Assembly (NCBI GenBank): GCA_014651175.1
Contig: BMWJ01000001.1
Coordinates: forward strand, 62,001-126,000
Direction of reading: 5' to 3'
DNA from: Streptomyces clavifer
GTDB taxonomy: Bacteria; Actinomycetota; Actinomycetes; Streptomycetales; Streptomycetaceae
Length of the DNA: 64,000 nt
The notes beneath the pieces were generated by a model. That model was not told the DNA's origin, made no database searches, and saw only the letters and a program-made list of their open reading frames with translations. How positions within the stretch are numbered: the stretch's first letter is position 1; every line of letters begins with the position of its first letter. Shown piece after piece: positions 26,017 through 35,569 of this stretch. The position numbers were made by a program, and so were the translations under genes.

Positions 26017-27636
26017 ATGGGACATCTCGAAGCAGGCCATCTGGAGTACTACCTACCCGACGGGCGGGTGCTGCTCGGCGACGCCTCGTTCCGGGTGGCC
26101 GACGGGGCCGTCGTCGCCCTCGTGGGAGCGAACGGAGCGGGCAAGACGACGCTCCTGAGGCTGCTCTCCGGAGAGATCCAGCCGCACGGCGGCTCGGTGT
26201 CGGTGAGCGGCGGGCTGGGGGTGATGGCCCAGTTCGTCGGCTCCGTGCGCGACGAGCGCACCGTGCGCGACCTGCTGGTGTCCGTCGCCCGGCCGGGGAT
26301 CAGGAAGGCGGCGGAGGCCGTCGACGCGGCCGAGGAGCGGATCCTCACCGTGGACGACGAGGCCGCGCAGATGGCGTACGCGCAGGCGCTCAGCGACTGG
26401 GCGGAGGTGCGGGGGTACGAGGCCGAGACGCTGTGGGACATCTGCACCACGGCCGCGCTCGGCATCCCGTACGACAAGGCGCAGTGGCGCGAGGTGCGCA
26501 CCCTCAGCGGTGGCGAGCAGAAGCGGCTGGTCCTGGAGGCGCTGCTGCGCGGCCCGGACGAGGTGCTGCTCCTGGACGAGCCGGACAACTACCTGGACGT
26601 CCCCGGCAAGCGCTGGCTGGAGGAGAAGCTCAAGGAGACCCGCAAGACGGTGCTCTTCGTCTCCCACGACCGGGAGCTGCTGTCCCGGGCAGCCGAGAAG
26701 ATCGTCAGCGTGGAGCCCGGCCCGGCCGGCTCGGACGTCTGGGTGCACGGTGCCGGATTCGCCACGTACCACCAGGCCCGCAAGGAGCGCTTCGCGCGCT
26801 TCGAGGAGCTCCTGCGGCGCTGGGAGGAGGAGCACGCCCGGCTGAAGGCACTCGTCCTGCGGATGCGGCAGCAGGCGGCGAACAGCCCCGACATGGCGAA
26901 CCGGTACCACGCGATGCAGACCCGCTTCAAGAAGTTCGAGGAGGCCGGCCCGCCCCCGGAGCCGCCGCGCGAGCAGGACATCAGGATGCGGCTGCGCGGC
27001 GGCCGGACCGGGGTGCGGGCGGTGACCTGCACGAACCTGGAGCTGACCGGTCTGATGAAGCCGTTCGACCTGGAGATCTACTACGGGGAGCGGGTCGCCG
27101 TCCTCGGGTCCAACGGGTCGGGGAAGTCGCACTTCCTGCGGCTGCTGGCGGGGGACACGGTGGCGCACACCGGGGAGTGGAAGCTCGGGGCGCGCGTCGT
27201 GCCGGGGCACTTCGCGCAGACGCACGCGCACCCGGAGCTGCAGGGCAAGACGCTCGTCGAGATCCTGTGGACGGAGCACGCCAAGGACCGGGGCGGGGCC
27301 ATGTCCGTACTGCGGCGGTACGAGATGGAGCGGCAGGGGGACCAGGCCTTCGAGAGGCTGTCCGGCGGGCAGCAGGCGCGGTTCCAGATCCTGCTGCTGG
27401 AGCTGGCCGGAACGACGGCGCTGCTGCTCGACGAGCCGACGGACAACCTGGACCTGGAATCGGCGGAGGCACTCCAGGACGGTCTCGAGGCGTACGACGG
27501 TACGGTGATGGCCGTCACGCACGACCGCTGGTTCGCGAAGTCCTTCGACCGCTATCTGGTCTTCGGCTCGGACGGGGTGGTGCGGGAGTCCACGGAGCCT
27601 GTCTGGGACGAGCGGCGGGTCGTGCGGGAACGGTAG
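26017..27636 (+). CDS. ABC-F family ATPase (two ATP-binding cassettes, no membrane domain)
   Basis: A 539-residue protein with two cassettes: Walker A GANGAGKTT (about 36) and GSNGSGKSH (about 365), signatures LSGGEQKR and LSGGQQAR, and Walker B LLLDEPDNYLD and LLLDEPTDNLD. The linker between them (about residues 250-330) is long, charged and helical, as in ABC-F proteins that act on the ribosome. Such proteins give antibiotic resistance or tune translation. This subfamily member cannot be placed more precisely. The ATG at 26017 is preferred, and an ATG at 26008 is also in frame. Neither has a binding site, suggesting a leaderless mRNA. Confidence 0.88.
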   Translation: MGHLEAGHLEYYLPDGRVLLGDASFRVADGAVVALVGANGAGKTTLLRLLSGEIQPHGGSVSVSGGLGVMAQFVGSVRDERTVRDLLVSVARPGIRKAAEAVDAAEERILTVDDEAAQMAYAQALSDWAEVRGYEAETLWDICTTAALGIPYDKAQWREVRTLSGGEQKRLVLEALLRGPDEVLLLDEPDNYLDVPGKRWLEEKLKETRKTVLFVSHDRELLSRAAEKIVSVEPGPAGSDVWVHGAGFATYHQARKERFARFEELLRRWEEEHARLKALVLRMRQQAANSPDMANRYHAMQTRFKKFEEAGPPPEPPREQDIRMRLRGGRTGVRAVTCTNLELTGLMKPFDLEIYYGERVAVLGSNGSGKSHFLRLLAGDTVAHTGEWKLGARVVPGHFAQTHAHPELQGKTLVEILWTEHAKDRGGAMSVLRRYEMERQGDQAFERLSGGQQARFQILLLELAGTTALLLDEPTDNLDLESAEALQDGLEAYDGTVMAVTHDRWFAKSFDRYLVFGSDGVVRESTEPVWDERRVVRER

Positions 27637-27648
27637 GGTCGGCGCGTT

Positions 27649-27678
27649 TTGACCCGTCTGGGGCGGGGCGGGTAGTGT
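27649..27678 (+). promoter_or_regulatory. Promoter of rplM-rpsI
   Basis: TTGACC (27649-27654) and TAGTGT (27673-27678) with an 18-nt spacer fit the HrdB consensus. The resulting leader of about 180 nt before rplM contains a CTTCAG/CTGAAG pairing (27808-27813 with 27841-27846). Confidence 0.65.
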
Positions 27679-27862
27679 CGAGGACTGTTATGCGTATCGG
27701 CTTCGTCGTTCTCACGCGAAGGGCCCTTACGTAGGTTCTCTGGAGCAGTTACCAGTGGCTCGCATACGGGCAGCGTCCCCGGCATTGTGCGCCCCAGCTG
27801 CATGTCGCTTCAGAGGTGCCATGTGTCTGGACCCCATCCACTGAAGAAGCGAAGGCTACGAA

Positions 27863-28306
27863 GTGCGTACGTACAGCCCCAAGCCCGGCGATGTCACTCG
27901 CCAGTGGCACATCATCGACGCCGAGGACATCGTCCTGGGTCGTCTGGCCACCACGGCTGCGAACCTCCTCCGAGGCAAGCACAAGGCGATCTACGCCCCC
28001 CACATGGACATGGGCGACTTCGTCATCATCATCAACGCCGAGAAGGTCCACCTCTCCGGCAACAAGAAGACCCAGAAGATGGCGTACCGCCACTCCGGGT
28101 TCCCGGGCGGTCTGCGCTCCGTGCGTTACGACGAGCTGCTCTCCAAGAACCCGGAGAAGGCCGTCGAGAAGGCCATCAAGGGCATGATCCCCAAGAACAC
28201 CCTGGGTCGTCAGATGATCTCGAAGCTGAAGGTCTACGCGGGTGACCAGCACCCGCACGCTGCGCAGCAGCCGGTCCCGTTCGAGATCACCCAGGTCGCG
28301 CAGTAG
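27863..28306 (+). CDS. rplM: 50S ribosomal protein L13
   Basis: A 147-residue L13, an early 23S rRNA binder. It starts with GTG ([20 protein letters not shown]) after [55 protein letters not shown] and [12 protein letters not shown] are canonical. It forms an operon with rpsI 45 nt downstream, as in nearly all bacteria. Confidence 0.98.
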   Translation: MRTYSPKPGDVTRQWHIIDAEDIVLGRLATTAANLLRGKHKAIYAPHMDMGDFVIIINAEKVHLSGNKKTQKMAYRHSGFPGGLRSVRYDELLSKNPEKAVEKAIKGMIPKNTLGRQMISKLKVYAGDQHPHAAQQPVPFEITQVAQ

Positions 28307-28351
28307 TTCCGGCCTCCCCCCAAAGACGTAAAGAAAGATCTGAGGAGAATC

Positions 28352-28879
28352 GTGGCCGAGACCACTGTTGAGACGCCCGTCGAGGGCACCGAGGGCGAAG
28401 AGACCTTCGCCGAGGTGACCACCTTCGAGTCGGAGGTCCCCGTCGAGGGTGAGTACACCTCCGAGTCGCTCGCAGGCCGCTTCGGCGACCCGCAGCCCGC
28501 CGCCGGCCTTGGCCGTCGCAAGAACGCCATCGCCCGCGTCCGGATCGTCCCGGGCACCGGTAAGTGGAAGATCAACGGTCGCACCCTCGAGGGTTACTTC
28601 CCCAACAAGGTGCACCAGCAGGAAGTCAACGAGCCCTTCAAGGTGCTCGAGCTCGACGGCCGCTACGACGTCATCGCCCGCATCTCGGGTGGCGGCGTCT
28701 CCGGTCAGGCCGGCGCCCTGCGCCTCGGCGTGGCCCGTGCGCTGAACGAGGCGGACGTGGACAACAACCGCGCCGCGCTCAAGAAGGCCGGCTTCCTCTC
28801 CCGCGACGACCGTGCGGTCGAGCGCAAGAAGGCCGGTCTCAAGAAGGCCCGTAAGGCCCCGCAGTACAGCAAGCGCTAA
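28352..28879 (+). CDS. rpsI: 30S ribosomal protein S9
   Basis: A 175-residue S9, whose C-terminal KAPQYSKR tail reaches the P-site tRNA anticodon loop. The conserved core starts at [19 protein letters not shown]. The first about 45 residues are an acidic Glu/Thr-rich extension seen in actinobacteria. The GTG at 28352 has a perfect GAGGAG upstream. A hairpin terminator follows. Confidence 0.97.
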   Translation: MAETTVETPVEGTEGEETFAEVTTFESEVPVEGEYTSESLAGRFGDPQPAAGLGRRKNAIARVRIVPGTGKWKINGRTLEGYFPNKVHQQEVNEPFKVLELDGRYDVIARISGGGVSGQAGALRLGVARALNEADVDNNRAALKKAGFLSRDDRAVERKKAGLKKARKAPQYSKR

Positions 28880-28908
28880 ATATCGCCTGCTCGACTGCTT
28901 TACACGTT

Positions 28909-28941
28909 CGCCCCGGCGGCACACCTCGTGCTGCTGGGGCG
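28909..28941 (+). terminator. Hairpin terminator after rpsI
   Basis: Arms 28909-28922 and 28928-28941 pair over 14 bp, with two G-T pairs and a 5-nt loop. Confidence 0.7.
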
Positions 28942-28966
28942 TTCGTCTATCGGCGCTACCGGGCGT

Positions 28967-28987
28967 ATAACGGCTTAAGACGTTTAT
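28967..28987. promoter_or_regulatory. AT-rich near-palindrome upstream of glmM
   Basis: ATAACGG and ACGTTTAT arms flank CTTAAG. They are symmetric apart from one extra A and two mismatches. The T-rich tract at about 29041-29071 nearer glmM is also unusual here. Either could be an operator or promoter element. Confidence 0.3.
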
Positions 28988-29092
28988 AGGGCTGGCGGCC
29001 TCGCCGCACCTCATTCTGCTGCGCCTTGCCTCGCTATGCCCTGTTTTGATTACTTTGGTTTTGCGGTTTCGGAGCACCTTCGGAGGACACCA

Positions 29093-30451
29093 GTGGGACG
29101 ACTCTTCGGCACGGACGGCGTGCGCGGTGTCGCCAACGCGGACTTGACGGCAGAGCTCGCGCTCGGGCTCTCGGTCGCGGCGGCGCACGTACTGGCCGAG
29201 GCCGGCACCTTCGAGGGGCATCGGGCGACGGCTGTGGTGGGCCGCGACCCCCGCGCGTCGGGAGAGTTCCTGGAGGCCGCCGTCGTGGCCGGCCTGGCCA
29301 GCGCGGGCGTGGACGTCCTGCGGGTCGGGGTGCTGCCGACCCCTGCCGTGGCGTACCTCACCGGATCGCTCGGCGCCGACATCGGTGTCATGCTCTCCGC
29401 CAGCCACAACGCCATGCCGGACAACGGCATCAAGTTCTTCGCCCGCGGCGGCCACAAGCTCGCCGACGAGCTGGAGGACCGCATCGAGACGGTCTACGAG
29501 CAGCACCGCACCGGCGAGCCCTGGGCCCGCCCGACCGGCGGCGGCGTGGGCCGGGTCACCGACTACACGGAGGGCTTCGACCGGTACGTCGCCCACCTCA
29601 TCGGCGTCCTCCCGAACCGGCTCGACGGGCTGAAGGTCGTCCTCGACGAGGCGCACGGCGCCGCAGCCCGCGTCTCGCCCGAGGCGTTCGCCCGGGCCGG
29701 GGCCGAGGTCGTCACCATCGGTGCCGAGCCGGACGGCCTCAACATCAACGACGGCTGCGGCTCCACCCACCTGGGGCTGCTCCGGGCCGCCGTCGTCGAG
29801 CGCGGCGCCGACCTCGGCATCGCGCACGACGGCGACGCCGACCGCTGCCTGGCCGTGGACGCCACCGGCGAGGAGATCGACGGCGACCAGATCCTGGCCG
29901 TGCTCGCCCTCGCCATGCGCGAGGCCGGTCACCTGCGCAAGGACACCGTCGTCGGTACGGTCATGTCCAACCTCGGCTTCAAGATGGCGATGGAGCGGGA
30001 GGGCATCCAGCTCGTCCAGACCGCCGTCGGCGACCGTTACGTCCTGGAGTCGATGAAGGCCGAGGGCTTCGCGCTCGGCGGCGAGCAGTCCGGCCACGTC
30101 ATCGTCCTGGACCACGCCACGACCGGCGACGGCACGCTGACCGGCCTGATGCTGGCGGCCCGGGTCGCCGCCACCGGCCGTACGCTCGCCGACCTGGCCG
30201 GTGTGATGCAGCGCCTCCCGCAGGTGCTCGTCAACGTCCCGGACGTCGACAAGTCCCGCGTGGACACCTCGCCCGAGCTGGCCGTCGCCGTCGTCGAGGC
30301 CGAGCGCGAGCTGGGCGACAGCGGACGCGTCCTGCTGCGCAAGTCGGGCACCGAGCCGCTCGTACGGGTCATGGTCGAGGCCGCCGACATCGAGCAGGCG
30401 CGTGCCGTGGCCGGCCGGCTGGCCGACGTGGTGAAGTCCGCACTGGGCTGA
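29093..30451 (+). CDS. glmM: Phosphoglucosamine mutase
   Basis: A 452-residue enzyme converting glucosamine-6-phosphate to glucosamine-1-phosphate for UDP-GlcNAc and peptidoglycan synthesis. The phosphorylated Ser is Ser104 in [11 protein letters not shown]. The metal loop is DGDADR, the sugar-binding loop GEQSGH and the phosphate site [12 protein letters not shown]. The GTG at 29093 ([12 protein letters not shown]) follows CGGAGGACACCA. The frame extends upstream without conservation. glmS, which makes its substrate, is 6 kb downstream. Confidence 0.97.
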   Translation: MGRLFGTDGVRGVANADLTAELALGLSVAAAHVLAEAGTFEGHRATAVVGRDPRASGEFLEAAVVAGLASAGVDVLRVGVLPTPAVAYLTGSLGADIGVMLSASHNAMPDNGIKFFARGGHKLADELEDRIETVYEQHRTGEPWARPTGGGVGRVTDYTEGFDRYVAHLIGVLPNRLDGLKVVLDEAHGAAARVSPEAFARAGAEVVTIGAEPDGLNINDGCGSTHLGLLRAAVVERGADLGIAHDGDADRCLAVDATGEEIDGDQILAVLALAMREAGHLRKDTVVGTVMSNLGFKMAMEREGIQLVQTAVGDRYVLESMKAEGFALGGEQSGHVIVLDHATTGDGTLTGLMLAARVAATGRTLADLAGVMQRLPQVLVNVPDVDKSRVDTSPELAVAVVEAERELGDSGRVLLRKSGTEPLVRVMVEAADIEQARAVAGRLADVVKSALG

Positions 30452-30468
30452 CGGGCCCTTTAGGCCCG
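30452..30468 (+). terminator. Weak hairpin after glmM
   Basis: CGGGCC (30452-30457) and GGCCCG (30463-30468) flank CTTTA directly after the stop. It lies between convergent genes and could serve both. Confidence 0.35.
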
Positions 30469-30488
30469 CCGGACCATCCGACAGGCCC

Positions 30489-31451
30489 TCAGTCGATGCG
30501 GGACGGGCCCGGCTTCACCGCCGGGTCCGCCCGCCGCCGCGCCGCCCACAGGGCCTTCTGGAGCAGCAGCGTCAGCGTCCCCGCCACGACGATGCCGCCC
30601 AGGTTGGCCAGCAGCTGCGCCGTCGACCCCCAGGTCTGCTGGAGGTCCTGATAGCTGAAGGCGACGGCGGCGTTGGCGGCGGCGGGCACCGTGGTCACCG
30701 AGATCGCCACACCGATCAGCGCCCCGGACTTCGCCGAGGTCAGCGAGAGCGTCCCGGCGATGCCCGCCAGGAGAGCCACCACGAACGACATCCAGTCCGG
30801 ATGCCAGATGAACCCGGTGTTGGGCCGCTCCGCCGTGACCATTCCGGCGTCGAACAGCCCGAAGACGTCCATCAGCCAGGCGAACCCGGCCGTCACCACC
30901 ATCGCCACGGCGAAGCCGCCGACCAGCGCCCACAGCGAGCGCCCGACCAGCCGCGGGGCGCGCTGCACCAGCGCCGTCGAGATCCCGGCCAGCGGGCCGA
31001 ACTCCGGGCCGACCGCCATGGCGCCCACGATGAGGACCGCGTTGTCGAGCATCACGCCGCAGGCGGCCAGCATCGTCGCGACGGAGAGGAACGCCACGTA
31101 GGTGACGCTGAAGGTCGACTCCTCGTGGGTCACCTCGCTCAGCTCTTCCCACAGCACGGCGTCCGCGCTCTCGCCGGGGGCCTCCCGCTCGGCCTCGTCG
31201 GCACGCGCGGAGAGCGTCAGGTCCATTACCTCGACGGTGATCGAGCCGGACCTGTCGATACCCAGCGCCCGCAGCGCGCCGATCAGCTCGTCGCCCGACT
31301 CGCGCGCCACGTCGCACAGGACCACGTCGCCGGCCGGGCTGCGGGCCGCCCCGGCCAGCACCACGAGGTGGGCGGTGCCGACCGTGTGCTCCAGGAGCCC
31401 GACCACCTCGTCGGTGCGGTCGGCGGGCACGATGAGGCGCAGATGAAGCAC
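30489..31451 (-). CDS. DUF389 family membrane protein
   Basis: A 320-residue protein. The first about 120 residues are a soluble ferredoxin-like region (LHLRLIVPADRTDEVVGLLE). The rest is a DUF389 membrane part with six or more helices and the signature segments SVATMLAACGVMLDN and VGAMAVGPEFGPLAG. DUF389 proteins are widespread and uncharacterised; transport has been proposed. The GTG at 31451 gives the family-like start. It lies 19 nt after coaA on the same strand, so it is probably co-transcribed with it. Confidence 0.85.
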   Translation of the reverse strand: MLHLRLIVPADRTDEVVGLLEHTVGTAHLVVLAGAARSPAGDVVLCDVARESGDELIGALRALGIDRSGSITVEVMDLTLSARADEAEREAPGESADAVLWEELSEVTHEESTFSVTYVAFLSVATMLAACGVMLDNAVLIVGAMAVGPEFGPLAGISTALVQRAPRLVGRSLWALVGGFAVAMVVTAGFAWLMDVFGLFDAGMVTAERPNTGFIWHPDWMSFVVALLAGIAGTLSLTSAKSGALIGVAISVTTVPAAANAAVAFSYQDLQQTWGSTAQLLANLGGIVVAGTLTLLLQKALWAARRRADPAVKPGPSRID

Positions 31452-31470
31452 GGAACGACCCCCGGGGGAC

Positions 31471-32463
31471 TCAGAGCTTGCGCAACGAAAGCCGCTGGAC
31501 CTTGTGGTCCGGCCCCTTGCGCAGCACCAGCGTGGCACGGCCCCGGGTCGGTGCCACGTTCTCGAGCAGATTCGGCTTGTTGATGGTCCGCCACATGGTG
31601 CGCGCGTAGTCCAGCGCCTCCTCCTCGGAGACCTGGGTGTACTTGCGGAAGTACGAGAACGGGTTCTGGAACGCCGTCTCGCGCAGCCGTCGGAAGCGAT
31701 GCAGATACCAGGTCTCGATGTCCTCGGGCCGCGCGTCCACGTACACGCTGAAGTCGAAGTAGTCCGCGAGCCCGACCCGCGTCCGGCCGTCCTTGCCGGG
31801 CAGCGCCGGCTGCAGCACGTTCAGGCCCTCGACGATGAGGATGTCGGGACGGCGCACGACGAGCCGCTCGTCCGGCACGATGTCGTAGATCAGGTGCGAG
31901 TAGACGGGCGCCGTCACCTCGTCCTTGCCGGCCTTGATGTCGGCGACGAACCGGGTCAGGGCCCGCCGGTCGTACGACTCCGGGAACCCCTTCCGCGACA
32001 TCAGCCCGCGCGCCTCGAGCTCCTTCATGGGCAGCAGGAACCCGTCGGTGGTCACCAGCTCCACCCGGGGATGCTCCGGCCAGCGCGCCAGCAGCGCCTG
32101 CAGGATGCGCGCGCTGGTGGACTTGCCGACGGCCACACTGCCCGCGACCCCTATGACGAACGGCGTCCCGCGCTGCTCGCCGTGCCCGTTGCCCGCGTCC
32201 CCGAGGAAGGTGTTCAGCGCCCCGCGCAGGCCGGAGGTGGCCTGCACGTACAGGTTGAGGAGCCTGGACAGCGGCAGGTAGACGTCCCGCACCTCGTCGA
32301 GGTCGATGACGTCACCGAGGCCCCGCAGCTTCTCCACCTCCTCCGCGGTCAGCGGCAGCGGTGTCTTGTCGCGCAGCGCGCTCCACTCCGCCCGGGTCAG
32401 GTCGACGTAGGGCGTCGGCGCGTGCTCGGTGCGGCGGGGGCTCCGTGCGGGCGAAGTGATCAC
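31471..32463 (-). CDS. coaA: Pantothenate kinase, type I
   Basis: A 330-residue kinase for the first step of coenzyme A synthesis, ATP-dependent phosphorylation of pantothenate, usually inhibited by CoA. The P-loop [15 protein letters not shown] is near residue 105, with TTDGFLLP and [10 protein letters not shown] downstream, plus IVEGLNVLQ. The start at 32463 (GTG) is followed by an about 15-residue Ser/Arg-rich leader. The upstream 358-bp region is shared with a divergent secreted-protein gene. Confidence 0.96.
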   Translation of the reverse strand: MITSPARSPRRTEHAPTPYVDLTRAEWSALRDKTPLPLTAEEVEKLRGLGDVIDLDEVRDVYLPLSRLLNLYVQATSGLRGALNTFLGDAGNGHGEQRGTPFVIGVAGSVAVGKSTSARILQALLARWPEHPRVELVTTDGFLLPMKELEARGLMSRKGFPESYDRRALTRFVADIKAGKDEVTAPVYSHLIYDIVPDERLVVRRPDILIVEGLNVLQPALPGKDGRTRVGLADYFDFSVYVDARPEDIETWYLHRFRRLRETAFQNPFSYFRKYTQVSEEEALDYARTMWRTINKPNLLENVAPTRGRATLVLRKGPDHKVQRLSLRKL

Positions 32464-32821
32464 GTCTTCATTGTTGCGGGAGTTTTAACGGAGTGGGGGG
32501 TGGGGTCGGTCACGTGGGGGATGTGCCGGGCGCGCCTCGGGCGCGATCTCCGGTCGAGGGGTACAGGTCCTCCTGGTGCCGTACGACTCTCCGTGCACGA
32601 CCCGTGCTCACCGGTGGACGTCCGGCGGAGTGCTCGTCGGGCCGCACACCCGTACCCGTCGCCCGGCCCGTTCCTGCGCCGTGGCACTAAGGGACAGCGG
32701 CGGCGCTCACCCTGCGCGAACCGACCGCCCGCCCTGTTGGTAGCCTGCCGCACCGCCTGCCGCAGGTGACGGCTGATCAGCCAGGCAGGTCCGTAGGCCT
32801 TACGCGACTCATGAGGTGCGA
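32464..32821. other. Divergent promoter region, no gene seen
   Basis: This 358-bp region lies between coaA and the secreted-protein gene. A TAGCCT at 32741-32746 resembles a -10 element for the forward gene, but no good -35 accompanies it. No palindrome stood out. Confidence 0.4.
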
Positions 32822-33634
32822 ATGAAGACAAGTGGCAGAACCGGTGCTGTGGGTGTGGTTGCAGGGGCACTCGCCCTTTCGGCGTTCACAGCACCGACGG
32901 CACAGGCCGCAGGCACCGGGATCACGGTGTCGCGGATCGTCGTCAATGGAGGCAAGCCCGTCGTGGTGGGCACCTCGGACGTGAAGGAGCCGCCCGTCAG
33001 CTTCCGGGTCACCCTTCCCGCCGGATACAGCACGGCCGACTGGTTCGCGTGGTCCGCGCAGCCGTTCTTCTACCACGACACCACCCCGGCCGTGGGGGAG
33101 GCGAACGCCGACATCCGTATGAGCTACACCTGCTACGAGACGAGTGCCCGGATCGCGGACTGCGAGGGCACTCTGTACATCGATCCGTACTACGAGTTCG
33201 ACTCGAACAACGACGCCACCGCCTGGAAGATCGGTGTCGTGACGCGGCTCTGGAAGCCCGACGGAGGGCTCAAGAAGGAGCAGTTCGCCACCACCTCCGG
33301 CACCCTGCAGGTGAAGCGGTGGGCGAAGGCCACCGTCAACGCCTCGCCGGAGCCGGTGACGAAGGGCAAGACACTCACGGTGACCGGCACCCTCAAGCGT
33401 GCGGACTGGGTGAAGCACTCCTACACCGGGGTGAGCGCGGCTTCGGTCAAGCTGCAGTTCCGGAAGAAGGGCAGCTCCGCCTACACCACCGTCAAGACGG
33501 TGAAGAGTAGTTCCACCGGCGCGCTGAAGACGACCGTCAAGGCGTCCGTCGACGGCTACTGGCGATGGAGCTTCGGTGGCTGGTCCACCACGGGCGCCGC
33601 GACCGCCGCCGGTGACTACGTCGACGTGCGCTGA
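32822..33634 (+). CDS. Secreted protein of unknown function
   Basis: A 270-residue exported protein. A signal peptide (about residues 1-30) ends TAQAAG, a typical A-x-A cleavage site. The mature protein has two beta-rich domains. The second (about 150-270) reads like a bacterial Ig-like domain: VNASPEPVTKGKTLTVTGTL, then AASVKLQFRKKGSSAYTTVKTVKSS. The ATG at 32822 is preferred because GAGGTG sits 6 nt before it; a GTG at 32816 is in frame. A set of interleaved inverted repeats follows. Such proteins may bind the cell wall or sugars, but nothing specific can be claimed. Confidence 0.75.
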   Translation: MKTSGRTGAVGVVAGALALSAFTAPTAQAAGTGITVSRIVVNGGKPVVVGTSDVKEPPVSFRVTLPAGYSTADWFAWSAQPFFYHDTTPAVGEANADIRMSYTCYETSARIADCEGTLYIDPYYEFDSNNDATAWKIGVVTRLWKPDGGLKKEQFATTSGTLQVKRWAKATVNASPEPVTKGKTLTVTGTLKRADWVKHSYTGVSAASVKLQFRKKGSSAYTTVKTVKSSSTGALKTTVKASVDGYWRWSFGGWSTTGAATAAGDYVDVR

Positions 33635-33681
33635 GTACCCGGGCGGCGCGGATGACGCGAACGGACTGAGCGATCGGGGTT

Positions 33682-33763
33682 CCGCCGTGCCGACGGAGCG
33701 GTGCGGCGGACTGCCGCGCGTCGTCGGCACGGCGGCCCGCCGGGGCGGGCCGCCGCACCGCTC
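33682..33763. terminator. Interleaved inverted repeats between convergent genes
   Basis: Two perfect 14-bp inverted repeats interlock: 33682-33695 with 33722-33735, and 33696-33709 with 33750-33763. A third 8-bp hairpin (33734-33741 with 33744-33751) lies in the last part. It probably terminates both the secreted-protein gene and the reverse-strand peptidase gene. Confidence 0.7.
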
Positions 33764-33780
33764 GCGGACGGCGCAAGTGG

Positions 33781-35565
33781 TCAGCCGCGCTTCCGGCGCA
33801 GACCGAGGAACGCCCCCAGGGGTGCCGCGATCAGCAGCCAGATGATGACGATGGTGGCCGGGTCCGGTTCCGGCGCGTCCAGCTCCTGGGACGTGGCGAC
33901 CGTCGCGATCAGCGCCCAGAGGGCGGTCGCCAGCCCCGCCAGCCAGATGAGTGCCTTGCGTGCAGGCCCCACGGGCTCGGACCGGAGGCGCCGTGGCGTG
34001 CCGCCCCCGTCCGGGCGGGGGATGCGGTCCGGGGCGCGGGGTGGCATGTGGATCACCGCTGCGGGCGGTACGGATGCGCCGATGACCGCCGTGCGTGCCG
34101 GGGTGAGGCCCTTGTAGAGCGTCGGTTCCACACGGATCTGGAAGCCGTCCAGGCCGGTGAGGTGATGGCCGCCGTCCGGGTGGACGAGCAGGGCCGCGCA
34201 GGCGTCGTAGCGGACGACCACCTGGCCGGACGGGGTGGTCAGGGTGACCGCGTCGGGGGAGACGGTCAGCACCGTGGAGTCACCCTCCAGGGAGGGGTGC
34301 CGGGTGCCCGGGGCCGGCGGGGCCTCGGGTGACCACTGCGGCGCCTCCGTGAATCCGGCCCAGTCCGCGCCCCGGCCCGGGACCTGGAGCAGGGCCGAGG
34401 AGTGCATCTCGCGGGCGACCTCGCGCAGGTCGTCCAGGGTGACGGCGGCGAGTTCGGCCCGTTGTTCGTCGGGGGTGAGATTGCGGTGTCCGGTCAGCAG
34501 GTTCAGGGCGTACGAGGGCAACTGGGCGGCTGCGAGGTCCGGGGTGTCGTACTGCTTGAGGTACTTGGCGCGGGCCGCGTCGAGCTCCGACTGCTCGATG
34601 GAGCCGGCACGCAGCCGGGCCAGGGTGTCGATCAGGCCGCCGACCACCGCGTCCTGCTTCTGGGGGAGCGCGTCGGCGTACGCGGTGATCGCCGCGAAGT
34701 CGTTGTCGCGCGGGCTGTAGTCGGCGTCGGCGACGTAGGAGTAGCCGCCCTTCTGCCGCAGGTCCACGAAGAGTGCGCGGCTCAGCACCTCGGCGAAGAG
34801 TGTCGCGGCCGACGAGCGGCGGACGATCCCGTCCACGACGACACCGCCGCTGTCGCCCCTGATGTACGCCGGGGTGACGGGCAGGATCGAGACCGGGGCG
34901 GGCAGCGGGTGGGGCGGGCCGGACGGGAGGGTGAGGTCCAGGCCTTCGGGCACCGTGTCCGAGGTGATCCACAGGACCGCGTTGTCGCGGGTGAAGCGGG
35001 TGCGCGCCCAGTCGCGGACCGCGTCGGCCGTCAGGTGCCAGGGGCCGTGCTCGGTGTAGCTGCCGAGGCCGTACCCCTGGGCGCCGTAACGCCACAGCGG
35101 CAGCTGGTGGTTGGGGCCGCGGCTGCGCCCCGCGGACTCGGTGCGCAGGATCTCGCGCTCGGTCTCCAGGCGTTCCAGCGGCAGGTCGCGCAGGGCCGCG
35201 CAGACACCGTTGAGATAGGTGGTGACCTCGGCGGGTGTGCCGGTGACGTGGAAGAGCGTGTACGTGGCGGAGGTGGCGCCGTTGTAGTGCAGGTCGGACA
35301 GGCCGTGGCGGTGCAGGGCGAGGTGCTCGACGAGGTGGGTGATACCCGTGGTGGCGAGCGTCTCGTCCGCGACCCCGACCCGGAAGAAGAGGCCGGCCGT
35401 CACCGGTCCGGAGCCCGCGGCCAGTACGGTGCGGATGCCGTCCACCTCGGCCTCGCGGATGCCGACGGGCGGGGCGGCGGGAGCGGGGCCGGGAGCGGTG
35501 GCGCCGGGTATCCGGGCTTCGGGGGTCACCGGGGGTGCCTGGGTTGTCTGGCTTTCCTGGGTCAT
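33781..35565 (-). CDS. M16-family zinc metallopeptidase with C-terminal membrane anchor
   Basis: A 594-residue pitrilysin/insulinase-type protein. The inverted zinc motif H-x-x-E-H is present as HLVEHLALH near residue 98, and the downstream Glu ligand is probably in ETEREILRTES. The second M16 domain follows with VDLRQKGGYSYVADA. Residues about 385-500 have a strand-rich segment, and two membrane helices (about 535-556 and 566-585) end the protein. The ATG at 35565 (MTQESQTTQAPP) follows GAAGGGCTGAACC. It starts 4 nt after the upstream gene's stop, so the two are translationally coupled. Most M16 proteins are soluble, so the anchored form is unusual. Confidence 0.82.
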   Translation of the reverse strand: MTQESQTTQAPPVTPEARIPGATAPGPAPAAPPVGIREAEVDGIRTVLAAGSGPVTAGLFFRVGVADETLATTGITHLVEHLALHRHGLSDLHYNGATSATYTLFHVTGTPAEVTTYLNGVCAALRDLPLERLETEREILRTESAGRSRGPNHQLPLWRYGAQGYGLGSYTEHGPWHLTADAVRDWARTRFTRDNAVLWITSDTVPEGLDLTLPSGPPHPLPAPVSILPVTPAYIRGDSGGVVVDGIVRRSSAATLFAEVLSRALFVDLRQKGGYSYVADADYSPRDNDFAAITAYADALPQKQDAVVGGLIDTLARLRAGSIEQSELDAARAKYLKQYDTPDLAAAQLPSYALNLLTGHRNLTPDEQRAELAAVTLDDLREVAREMHSSALLQVPGRGADWAGFTEAPQWSPEAPPAPGTRHPSLEGDSTVLTVSPDAVTLTTPSGQVVVRYDACAALLVHPDGGHHLTGLDGFQIRVEPTLYKGLTPARTAVIGASVPPAAVIHMPPRAPDRIPRPDGGGTPRRLRSEPVGPARKALIWLAGLATALWALIATVATSQELDAPEPDPATIVIIWLLIAAPLGAFLGLRRKRG

Positions 35566-35569
35566 CGGT

